NCBI GenBank assembly: GCA_037903475.1
Contig: JBAJFG010000002.1
Span: 3,596,001 to 3,660,000, forward strand
Origin: Ancylostoma caninum
Lineage: Eukaryota; Nematoda; Chromadorea; Rhabditida; Ancylostomatidae
Direction: 5' to 3'
Length of the DNA: 64,000 bases
The notes under the pieces were generated by a model. That model saw nothing but the letters and a program-made list of their open reading frames with translations. It searched no databases and had not been told where the DNA came from. The translations under genes and the position numbers were made by a program. Below are positions 1 through 10,524 of this stretch, piece by piece. Numbering within the stretch: the first letter of the stretch is position 1; every line of letters begins with the position of its first letter.

Positions 1-274
1 TGCTGATCAGTATGACAGTCATCGAGGAGCGCTGGACGGTGCACAAGGTGCTCTTATATGGTTGTGGCGCGGAGGACTGACCAAGAAATAGCCCTCTTTT
101 TTGTGCATCTCTTGAATTTACATAAGGGTATTAATTATCAGTAATTAACAATAACAACTACATTAATGCACTTTAATAACATTACTATGCAAAAATATTA
201 AATTAGTGATATCACGAAAATTTATTGAAGGAATGTTGCCTACTTGCTCAAAGATGACTTGAAAAGCTTGAAAT

Positions 275-2236
275 CAGGGATGAGCGAATTATCCGTATCC
301 GGCCATCCGTAGGTTTCGGGCTGTTTTGGGCTATCCGTTATCCGCACTGCAATCCGGGCTTTTGGGGCCGGATAACGGTGCGGACAAGGTCAAAAATAGT
401 GGCTTCATTTCGCACGTTCAACTCAGGAGATCTAGAAACCGTGTTTTGCATGGGATAAAACCGTGTTTTGCATCGGATTGAAAGATGCAAATCCCACGAA
501 TAAGTCATGCACACTCATGCAAATCCCATGCAAATCCCATGCAGAACACGGTTTGAGAAACGTTTTGAGAACCGGGTTTTGCATGAGTTCTGCATTGGTT
601 TTGCATGAGGTAACGTGGGTTTTGCATGGGTTTGTGGTGACCAGTTCGCGTCCTGGAGGGGTGGGGGGGGGGGGTACGGGGAGTGGCTCCCACGCACCCC
701 AAAAACAAAAATACTGCGCTGTCGTCGCACACTTTGCAACTCCACCGAATCGCGCACTTATAACTCCTCTCTCAGCTCATTTTTGATCGGGCCAATTTCT
801 GCTGGATGTCCGACTGAGGTGCATCGTACGTTAAGCTGGTGAATGTTCCCTATGTTAAAATGCAATAATTTCATATTTCAGAGAAACCTGCAAATTTTTG
901 ACATAATTATGGAGATCGCAATGAGTAAATTTTTATCATACATAAAGCACTCCTGATTGTGGAAAAACAATGGAAATAATGAACAATAATGAATGAAAAA
1001 TCTGAATAACCGGTTTCTTCACAAATCGATGCAAAACCCATACACACCTATGCAAATCCCGGTTTAATCCGGTGCAAAACCCGGTTTTTTAATCAATAAT
1101 TTTCAGCATTGCTTAAATCGATGCAAAACCCATGCATACCCATTCAGAACCCATGCGTCTCCAAATCCGATGCAAATCCCATGCAAAACCCGCGAAAAAC
1201 CCACGATTTTCTCAGAGTCATGCAAAACCCATGCATATGTACCGATGCATAACACGGTTTTTAGATTTTCTGAGAAAACTGAGGAGAGCCTCCATTTGAA
1301 GAAGTATTACTCAATCTAGCGCGTTTTAGCGTTTTACGTCATCAGTGCTTTAGAATCACGTAGAAACATGTGAGAAGGTAATACGTACTTGTACCTGTCC
1401 AGAAAGAAATACGCTTGCCCACGTTTTCAGCGTCACCCGACAAAATGAGTTAACAACCTCGAAACCGTCATTTGTGAAACGTTGGTTAATGTTTTACCAT
1501 TAATAACGTTGAAATTTCAACGTCCAGGTATTCTACCATCTGAACCTTAAAATTAGTGACCTAGCAGCTCCTCGATGCCCCTTCCCAGCAAGGTTCATTT
1601 CGAATATTCATTGCACCCTACTGTTTCTATAAATTTTTGAATCTATTGATCAAACATCGTTTGAGAGTCAATACAGTCATAATAGTCAGTCAGTACGAAG
1701 AGATTTATCAAAACTCCACAAACGATATTTCAAGCAAAGCCGCAGCCCCATCCAGCCCTGCCCCCTTCCTCTCTCCCACTCCCAGAAACAAAACCTTGGA
1801 AGGACCAGCCTTCGAAGACTTCACCTTGTACTGAAAAAAAAAAACACATCCTATCATATGTCTCATCTTAAGCAGCTATGTAGTGTGCCAGTTATGTTAA
1901 CAAGTATCCAGATTTTACTGGAAGCCGTTGTTCTTATGGTAAACTCTAGTGACTACACTTATATCTCTTCATAATTACGCCATGCTCAGTGTCCTGCTCA
2001 GAATGGCCAAATTTGATGAGTAACAAGATGAAGAATATGTGGCAATTCTTTTCCACAATGTTCACATCGCACACTATATCACTTTCTATCACTTTTAATG
2101 TTGTAGAAGGTGGTGCCTTGTAGCATATGCGGGTGCCTTGTAGCAGACCACGTATCCGTTATCCGGTCATTTTTGGCCTATCCGTTATCCGCACCGTTAT
2201 CCGGGTCATGGAAAATCTCGTATCCGCTCATCCCGG
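275..2236. mobile_element. hAT-like non-autonomous DNA element with ATCCG subterminal repeats
   Basis: The left end reads CAGGGATGAGCG and the right end is its inverted match (CGCTCATCCCGG). The flanking octamers cttgaaat (267-274) and cttaaaat (2237-2244) match at 7 of 8 positions, as an 8-bp target duplication of the hAT superfamily would. Just inside both ends are degenerate arrays of ATCCGTTATCCG (about 285-385 and 2145-2225). I see no transposase ORF. A second repeat (437-1263) is nested inside. The element lies just downstream of the 3' end of the gene at 2394-7965. Confidence 0.7.
437..1263. repeat. Nested inverted element built from TGCAAAACCC arrays
   Basis: The left part (437-640) repeats GTTTTGCAT(G/C)GG many times. 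The right part (1025-1263) repeats the reverse complement, ATGCAAAACCC or ATGCAAATCCC. The outer ends are inverted copies of AAACCGTGTTTTGCAT. The apparent ORFs here are translations of the array. A G-run at 662-675 lies near the centre. No target duplication was clear. Confidence 0.6.
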
Positions 2237-2393
2237 CTTAAAATGTAGGCGGCAAGGCTCGGTTCGTGAGACACCCTACATTAGCTGGTAACATCTGATG
2301 CCGATATGGGCAGCTCCTACACGACACCCGCAATCATAGGTGCGAGCGATGTGCGACAGAGGTGATCGAGCGCACCTCTTGACCGTCACCCCG

Positions 2394-5300
2394 CTAATTA
2401 CGATCCGAGCGCGCCCGCAACTGACAGTTACAAGTAAAGGTATACACCCAGCTGATCGACGTCATCTAAGCAGAAACACTGCTAAAACTCACCACCGCTG
2501 ACTTCCCACTGTGCGCCATATTGAGGATTCTAGTAAGGATAGGAGTGGAGATATTTCCGAAGAAAGCTGTTCTCACGCTAATCTGCAAATGTCAAGCTAC
2601 GAGCTGCCATTATTTACCCCATCGTCGTCGACGTAAGGATGGTCGAGGGAATACTGAAGCTTAACTAACAACAACAAATGATCATGTAGAGATTGATACC
2701 TCATGAGGATGGCTCGACGAGACGCGAAGTGTGTGCACCGGCGTGACAGCGCGGTCAAATGTGACTTCGCAACGCTGATCGCATTTAAGTCTGTGCTCCA
2801 CGCCATTACGAATGAACGTCTGTATGACACTCTCCCAATCAGATGCTATGCCAATTACGTTTGTAATATGCTCTTGAATCTGCAAAAACACATTTTCGTT
2901 TGCAAGAGATCATGAGAGCAATTTAGGACATAGACCACCTCATCTGTAAGTCCAGGAACTCCTTCACCACAAACAGAGCCCGAGTTTTTGGAAGCATTCT
3001 GAAAACATCAAGCAATCTCTTTGTTACACTCGTACAAGGCAAGACGAAAACAGCATATGAGATATTAAACAAAAAATATGAAAATCCTCACCAGTTTTTC
3101 TAGAAAAGCGCAAACCGTTAGATCAACGTCTATGCGACTTGGTGATGGTTTCGTGGTTAGAGAAGACACATCGAATCCATTTTTAACGAACTCAAGAAAC
3201 TGAAAGTAGACAAAATAGAATGGTACATATCTACATACATAGAGTGAGCGTCGGAGCGTCGGTGCGTTTTTTTTTTGCGGACAAGGGAAGCACGTGGCGC
3301 GGTCGCGCCGCTAGCGCTGTAATCGCCACCGTGGTGGCAAATTAAAGTTTTCTCGAAAGATCGTCATATCTGATGTAGGTTATCAAGAAAATTGAGAACC
3401 ATAAAAAAACCCCTACAGTTTGCTGTAGCGGCGAGGACAGCAGCGCGACTAGAACGCTGGAATGACTGCGCTGCGTGCTTCCCGAGTCCGCGAAAAACGC
3501 ACCTCCACGACTTTCCGAGCCTAGCTGTAGCTGATAAATGACTATGCGACTGAGTAAAAAGAATGGTAGATTTTAGCAGTACAAGAGAAGCTATTAAGCT
3601 AAGCTAAGTTTTCCTGGCACCGATTGATCGGAAACGAAAGGATGTTTGAATTGCTCGACTGACTCGACGCTGACATTTCGATATCGACTCAAACTTCTGA
3701 GGAGAAGGCGCAAAGACAAAACACCCACTTCGATGGTTCAGGAAAAATTGACTTTCTCACTCACATAGCGAGGATTGCTCTGCATAGCGGCGATATGGCA
3801 GTGGTTTACACAAATACCAAAGTGATCGAACGGGACTGCTTCTAATTCGAAAGGAACGCCTGGAAAACAAAATCACTTCATAAATCAAATAGATTGCAGT
3901 GCAATGTCCCAGACAAACCTTCGGAACTTCCGCGGGGCCTGATTTACTACTGGAGCATGATTTTTGGAACTTCCACGGATATACGACGTCACTCGTCGAT
4001 CTCTTTCGGAAGTTCCGTGGAAGTTCCACGGAAATTCCGAATACGAACAGAGACGCAGAGAAAAAAGTAGCTTCGCAACTTCCGCGGAGCTCGACACTTC
4101 GGAACTTCCGCTGAGCTTCGAGACAGATAGAATAATCCAAGAAACTAACATATCAAATGGCATGTTTTCGTCGAGTTTTTGCAGCGATATGTTCTTTCTT
4201 GACTTCAGCTAGCCATATAAGAAGCCGTGATGGAATACGAAGGTTTTCCCGATACTTTTTTCTTCGAAATTCAGTTCGGAATTCCCTAATAATGACAACT
4301 GTAATGTCGAATTTCGGGTAAAGCTCGTGTCAGATATGTCAGTACCCGTGAGATTATTCTCATAAATATACGAAGGTTTGACACATTTTCACGAAATAGG
4401 AATTTTTCCAGGCTATCATTGAAGTTGAAACCTGACGCAAGTACGTAGCACACTCAGAGGGCAAACCTGCTTGAGGCTCATCTTCAGAAAACGAAACCAC
4501 TAGTGGTGTAACTAGTGCTATATGGTGGGGTTCATGACCATAGATTCTTGGTGTCAGGACGCGTAGAGGTGTTCATTCCTCCATGTTGGTCGATTTTACC
4601 ACACTACTCGAGTTAAGGTTGACTCCATAATGCTCGAATCACGTCACTCTTGTTCGATTTCGGAACTTCCGTGGAGCCAGTTCGGAATTTCCGTCCGATC
4701 ACCCGTGAAAGTTCCGAACAAACTCCGCGGAAGTACCGAAAGTTTGTCTGGAGTCGATGCTGGGGGGGGGGGGGGGGGTTAGAATCGATTCCGAGGTTAA
4801 TGGCTCACCGCTTTTGATAAAAGCCAATTTCTGGCAGTGAGCACCGTATCGCATGCAATGCAGGAACTGTTTCGTGTTAAAGGGTGACGATGAATCGACG
4901 AACACATCCGGAACAGGACATAAAGCGATGAGCTGATAGAGCAGCCTAAACTCAGTACTGCCTCAATTTCCAGTAGTTCACGTAACTTATCCCACAGAGA
5001 CATTTAGCACCTGCACTTCCAGTGAGCTGCGGAACAGTGCGATATGGCTTCAAACCAGCCGCCGTCAGCCAGATCCGATTCAACCAGCTGCGAAGCGAGC
5101 GATGAATTTGGTTCTTCCAAGCGCTGAGGCCTCGACAAACTTGCATTTCCTATTATTGGAACGTTTTCTACGAGATCCTGAAAAGAAAAAAGAGAGGGGT
5201 GAGAAAATTCTGAGCGTCTAACCGCTCACTATACCCAACTGATGTCCAGTGACATAACAACGACGTAGTAAGTGATGCCGCTGAATTTATAAAAATTCAT

Positions 5301-7965
5301 ACTTGCCTTAACAATATCCAGCCTTTTTCTCTCGTCCGCTACAGATCTGAGGAGGCGGACAGTGACTCTGTAGGATAGCTCAGCGTAACTCAGTGCAATG
5401 ATGAGCAGCTCATCCTAGAACAAAACGAATACAGAGTTATTTCGCATCTGATGAGAAGGAGAGAGCCTTTCGTTTGATTAATAAACCGCGAGAAATGCGC
5501 CTGTAGGGTGAACAGAAAGGGAGGACCTTAAAACTGCAACTAATCAACTAATGAAACATACATCTGCCAAGGGCACGTCCTTTTTCCGAACAACTTTGAG
5601 GAAATTGGATGCATCAGTAAGACTTGACTCATGCGCATACATGCGCAGTTCAGCCAATGAGCACTCGCTATCACTGCATCCAGCATGAGTTGGGACAAAG
5701 CCGTTGGTTTGAGTGACTGCAAAGCAAAATCGAATGAAGCTTTTTAACCAGCAAATCGGTTGTCTTCAAATCGTAACCTCACGGAACAAGAAAACATGTT
5801 TCTACGATCAACAGTTAAAAATGCTAACTGGGGTGTGAATCCTCCTGAACCACCAAGGAATCTACGGGATGGACTGTGACAGCACCATTCACCACAGTAG
5901 AAGATGGCGTAGGTATCGGCAGCTACAAACGCACAGTGGAGACTTAATTGAACAAAACATACATAAAATATCAAACGATGATGTCACCTTATTTGGAATG
6001 CCATTCTCCTTCAAAAGTTTCTTGACGAGACTAGAGCCGACCACACGATACTGCCGCTGCTCGTTCTTTAAATAAAGGAAATGTGACTAAAACAGTACGG
6101 TTCAAGATAATTTCCAATTTTTTTCTTTAAAAAAACCTAGTAGAAGCCATGCAATAGTAGTCACAACACGGACTAAGCGTCAGGAATTTCACACGAGCTC
6201 CACTTTCGCAAATGTTTCTGACCAGAAATACAGCCCAAAGCGATAGGATTAGACTTGACGAGAAGCGAAGTGCAGAATGCGCAGCGGAGTAAACGAATGA
6301 ACGTCTTCCTTTCTCCTTTTTCTTCTTTTCCTTTCTTCCCTTTGTTCCCACACTTCTTCTTCTTTTCCCCTTCGTTCTTCCTCTCTTCCCATCTCTATCT
6401 CTAGGGTGTGGGTCATGATGAGGCAAAAGTGGGTGGGCAATGCGTCTGCGATTGGTTCATTCGAACCCTCGCTCCGCCCTTCAGGACCTACTCGAACTAA
6501 TTCGCGTGCGATTTCACCATAGTTGCCCATGCAAATTTGAATGTGAGTGAGGACGAGTCGACGCTGAAGGGCGGGAAGACGCCGCCCCATTTTGCCTCAT
6601 CATGACCCACACCCCTATCTCTATATCTTTTTACTTTTACTTATTTCAAGTGCACAGAGCTCATACTTCCGAAGTCTAACAATTACACTTCCAGAACTAA
6701 TGTAAGTGTTGGTGTTGGTGTTTTTTTTTCGTTTAGTTCTTACTTTTCCCAAGATTTTGCTGTGTTTTGCTTATTTCTGATATAAAGCACGCTCCTGTAA
6801 CGTGTAACTAAAATAAAAATAAAATATCTATCCCATAGCTATAATATATCTTGATGAAGTACAAGATTGAAAGTAATATCTTACTCCGGTAGCTGATTCT
6901 TCCTTTTCCCGCATAGATACGATCATTTTACGTCGATCCAAAAGTTCCTCCGTAGAGTTCACGAAATGGGTCCTGCAACTTCATGACTTCTTGCAATCAG
7001 AGATTTTTCTAATGTTTTCTTCCTAACAAATACTCAGCGAAAAGCAGCAGAGGTGAGGAAGGTAGGTGAATAATGATGTAAAACTCATTACCCAATCTTC
7101 TATCCGACCTTTCTGAACACATTTTCCTTTGATTCCGGAAATATTGACCAGTGGGCAAGTGATTCCGTGTATTTATTTGTTTGGGCTTATTAGTTTGATA
7201 AGTAGTTGATGTAACAAAATGTGACCGCTAGATGTATCATCTTCTACACCATAGATTAGTTCCTCATCATTGGCTTCTAATCAGGGGGCCATCAAAGCTA
7301 ACAGAACAGAGGAACAACTTGAACCTTTTCTACGCAACGAACTGGACAACCTTGGGCCACTCCATTAACCAAACAGATAACAGCAGGGATCTCCAACCTC
7401 CAAAACACGGTTTCAAATGGGAGACGATTCCACATTCTCACTTTCTCTACTTTTATTCCTACTTTGGTGCGGAGCAAATTGACGTTCTATACATCTCACT
7501 AACTACACGGATAAAGTGGAAAAAAAATTAACTCACGTAAGCATTTTAGCCAGTTTCTCTCGAGTCATCTTTATGCATTCATCGATAGCGTTCTCTCCAA
7601 CAGCTTTGAACCATCTTTGTGGAAGCCTTTCTGCAGAGGAGTACCTGTAAAAACGACGGAATTTTGTGAGAACTCACTCACAAGAACTCATCAGTCACAT
7701 CGAATTCAATAGTCTCGATAACCTGAGCCTTGATGTTTATTAGTAGTTTTCGCTGAACCTCAAAAAATAAAGGCCAGAATGTTCTATACGCTGCTCTCTA
7801 TCAATACCTAGCCACACAAAATCACCCCAGGATACAAACCATGAAGCAACGTTTGAAATATGTGCTTTAATGAGCTTCCGTCGAAGAATCTCGGCACTTT
7901 TTTTTTGGTATGTGGTGAACACCGGGTAGACCAACTGGTTCATCCACTGATTTCGAAAGAGAAGC
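2394..7965 (-). CDS. Unrecognised multi-exon gene X (3' part, at least 549 aa)
   Basis: Sixteen minus-strand exons join with all 15 intron phases agreeing: 7836-7965, 7682-7752, 7537-7644, 6885-6972, 5988-6065, 5829-5922, 5562-5716, 5307-5414, 5011-5177, 4809-4945, 3765-3841, 2939-2998, 2700-2879, 2618-2653, 2493-2582 and 2394-2465, ending in TAG. The product is soluble and mostly helical (for example LRSVADERKRLDIVKDLVEN). A low-complexity linker is encoded at 5829-5922, and a C-terminal part that looks beta-rich is encoded by 2493-2879. There are no membrane segments or motifs that I can name. The first exon listed starts in phase 2, so the 5' end lies upstream of 7965 and was not found. 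The intron after 5307 uses a GC donor. MITEs sit in the introns (3909-4751, 6404-6614). Several large complex subunits were considered, but none matched well enough to name. Confidence 0.75.
3909..4751. mobile_element. MITE with CCAGACAAAC ends and ACTTCCGCGG repeats
   Basis: The terminal inverted repeat CCAGACAAACCTTCGGAACT at the left matches the reverse complement of the right end (4726-4751), including the adjoining ACTTCCGCGG. The interior holds further palindromic copies of GGAAGTTCCGTGGAAGTTCC (about 4010-4040). It lies in an intron of gene X, between exons 4809-4945 and 3765-3841. No clear target duplication was found. Confidence 0.6.
4759..4780. repeat. Poly-G run
   Basis: A G homopolymer just outside the right end of the preceding MITE. 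Similar G/C runs recur at about 662, 22703, 24150, 24781, 28756, 30070, 34620, 40663, 40835, 59130 and 61440. Most are next to or within MITE arms. Their length is likely unstable. Confidence 0.8.
6404..6614. mobile_element. Mutator-like MITE, copy 1 (9-bp target duplication)
   Basis: The ends are inverted copies of GGGTGTGGGTCATGATGAGG. The element is flanked by a perfect 9-bp direct repeat, ctatctcta (6395-6403 and 6615-6623). A second copy at 24599-24840 shares the ends, the interior (for example GCGATTGGTTCATTCGAACC) and a different perfect 9-bp duplication. A 9-bp duplication is typical of Mutator-like transposons. It sits in an intron of gene X. Confidence 0.85.
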
Positions 7966-8293
7966 CTACATAATAAAGAGCTTTTGTTGGATCACATCCC
8001 CTCCATAGTGATCATGGAAGCCGACAATTAATACAGCACACCACCACTACGGTTGTCATTAGATATCCGTTCCCAGTCGGCTTTCTCCAATTACAGCCAG
8101 ACTTATACACTGTTCAATGCCACTATTCAATTCATTCCTTAGTGTCAATGTCACCGCATCGCCTTTACGGCAGTTTATCTTACTAGTTATAGTAGAAAAA
8201 CTCCTTTTTCAGTCACTTTAATACCAAAGAAAAACAATCAAAAATTTGGGTCAACAAGTTTGGTAATTGCATCTGGAATTGCTCAACAATAGT

Positions 8294-8353
8294 AATGAGA
8301 ACGAAAGTACTATGGAGAATGAGAATGAGAACGAAAGTACTATGGAGAATGAG
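8294..8353. repeat. Exact 30-bp tandem duplication
   Basis: Two identical head-to-tail copies of a 30-bp unit beginning AATGAGAACGAAAGTACTAT (8294-8323 and 8324-8353). Confidence 0.9.
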
Positions 8354-8547
8354 AATAGCCTCAAGACTACTGCAGACTGTCCAACTGATTTTCGTGCAAT
8401 AGAAAATACTGAATTTGCTTTTTGGCGAAATTCATAGTGAAATCAATTACTTTCAAATCAAGACGGAAAAGTCGGTATCATATTCCTGAATGTTCGCGAA
8501 ATCTTTCGCTTCGAGGCAGTACATGAATACGTGCGAAATCTCATATG

Positions 8548-8754
8548 TATACAGGAAGCTCCAAATGTCTGCAGTCAAGAGGGGCGTGGCCACGACGAGG
8601 CTTTAGGCAGAGACACAGGCGCTCTGCATGCTGCCACTGGTTGTCTGCAAAGTCAGAGAAGCCAGAGGCAGCATAGAGAGCGCCAGTGTCTGATAGAGGA
8701 GCAGCGCTGTGGCCACGCCCCTCTTGACTGCGGACATTTGAAGCTTCTTGTATA
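8548..8754. mobile_element. MITE with ATACAGGAAGCTCCAAATG ends, TA-flanked
   Basis: Arms of about 45 bp are inverted copies of ATACAGGAAGCTCCAAATG followed by TCTGCAGTCAAGAGGGGCG and GTGGCCAC. TA dinucleotides flank both ends, consistent with a Tc1/mariner-type target, but the flanks are themselves TA-rich. A divergent relative is at 26653-26814. The sequence to its right (8755-8930) is a T/G-rich repeat tail seen in many invertebrate transposons. Confidence 0.6.
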
Positions 8755-10119
8755 TAAAAGTGAAAGTTTGTGTGTTTGTGGGTTTGTGTGTGTTTGTACG
8801 TCTGTATGCTCCGAATAGAAATCGTGGAGCATCAACCGATTCGGACCAAATTTTGCATGTAGACTCTCCAGGGGCCGGCGGAGATTATAGGCTACCTTGC
8901 ACCTGAGATTATCGATTGGTTTATCGATTATCGATTTTATTGGTTTTCGCTATTTTTGTTCAGGAACTGGCGAGAACATGCCTACTGGGGTTCCTCAATA
9001 AAATGAACACGAATATGACAACCATTTTGCGCCACATTATCAATTTATTGATTTTTAGCTTTTCTTGCCCACGGAGTGGTAAAGAACGTCTTCTGGGGTA
9101 GCTCAATACGCTGAACACGAATACGACAACCGTTCTGACCGAAATTCGATTTGTCTGTTTCATTAATATTTCAGCATTCTTGCACAGGGGTCGGTTGAGT
9201 TTTAAGTCTGGGGTTTTCCGAAACGCTGAACGTGGATGAGGCAAGGATTTTAGAAGAATTCATTTACCAGGCAAGCAACTTCACCCCATTTTTTGAGGGA
9301 TGGGGACGGGATGAAGAAGGGCCACTTAAGCTGATCACCAAATGATGAACATTTTGAAAAGATTCTATGGTTCAACAATTGCTGGCATCAGCTTTAAAAG
9401 CCAGGAGAAACAGAACGCCTGAGTGAAGCCGGGTACACCGTCTAGTTTGTAATAATCTATTAGGAGCGTTCAGAAATTCCTATTCAGAAAATATTTTAAG
9501 TTGAAAAACTGATGAAAACAGGCGAGATTCATAAATCATACTCGAGAGAATTCTATTACCCCACGGGTTACCATGAGCAGCTCCTCCAACTGCAGTTCAA
9601 AAGTGAAAAAAACATGTTTTCTCCCTCTACTTATTTCAAGCTAATGTAGCTCAATTTGGCGAGCACTAAGGCTGGTAATATCACATACGCCAGCAACGAA
9701 ACTGTCGCCAATTATTCCACAGGACTCAGCTGATCCACCCGCTTCGAATCTTTGAAAATGGTCTTTTAGGAGCAACCATGTCTTGGACGATGCCAGTTAA
9801 TAAGCCGAAAGGAATACCGCAGTCGAATCTTTCCCGTGGAAGAGGACAGCTACTCTACATCTGCGAACACACAAAGGAGCAGCTAGGGTGATAACATATA
9901 TTATAGATTTTTTTTCGAAAATGAGGACAGTTTGGCACTTATCCGTACTAATCTTGTTCTTCACCTTACTTTGCCGCGTTTCCTCTCTTGAACATTCAAC
10001 TTTTATTTACGTTTTCATTCCCGAACATACACTGAAAAATTTCTTTCTTCCTTTCTCTTTCACTCACTTACTTATTCTCTCTCGCTCTCTAAAATATCTT
10101 CAAATATGTTCTTCTTCAG

Positions 10120-10392
10120 CAGTGGTGGACGTAGAAAGGCGCAGCTAGACGAGAAGGGTCACAGGTTGCAAAAAATATGGGTCTTCGTTACTTTGGGGAT
10201 ACCGACGACTTTTTAAAGATGAAACCACTAAATATTAATTTCAATACTGAATAATCAAGAATAAAAATATTATAAAAATACCAGTGTAAGTAGGTGATTG
10301 AAAATAAACTCATACAAGTTTTTTTTAATTCAAATTATAGAGTATTTTGAAGACATTTGGCGATACATTCTCGGCGGTGAGAGAGGAGCTTA
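10120..10392 (+). mobile_element. CAGTGG-family MITE, degenerate copy
   Basis: It begins CAGTGGTGGACGTAGAAAGG and has the AT-rich middle and the GGCGA..CATTCTCGG right part shared with copies at 34867, 45994, 61196 and 62029. The terminal CACTG is lost. It lies downstream of the last chromodomain-gene exon found (10525). Confidence 0.6.
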
Positions 10393-10524
10393 AAATCAAA
10401 CCTTTATAGGGGGATTTTTCGAGAAAAAAATGCACCGCCGACAAAACTAGAGAATATGCCACTATAGCAAAGCAATGATAAGCAACGATACTTTGAAAAG
10501 ACTGGCATTTCAATGTTTACAAAC

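Noticed and set aside
463..842. Overlapping open frames of 75-107 codons
   Set aside because: They are translations of the TGCAAAACCC arrays and a G-run. No splice or family support.
437..1263. Regularly spaced short repeats resembling a CRISPR-like array
   Set aside because: The spacing is irregular, the units are inverted between the two halves, and the context is a nematode transposon.
4759..4780. G-runs throughout the window as functional G-quadruplexes
   Set aside because: Most are single homopolymers tied to MITE arms. Simple expansion explains them.
2394..7965. Gene X as Integrator subunit 7 or a COG complex subunit
   Set aside because: Overall helical character fits, but I could not align diagnostic blocks, so no name is given.
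9559..9596. Short minus-strand exon (acceptor TGCAG, about ten codons) as part of gene X or the chromodomain gene
   Set aside because: It does not fit the phase required by gene X, and as a chromodomain-gene terminal exon it is too short to trust.
9640..9780. Minus-strand open frame near 9650-9770 as a terminal exon
   Set aside because: No acceptor of the right phase was found and no family was recognised.
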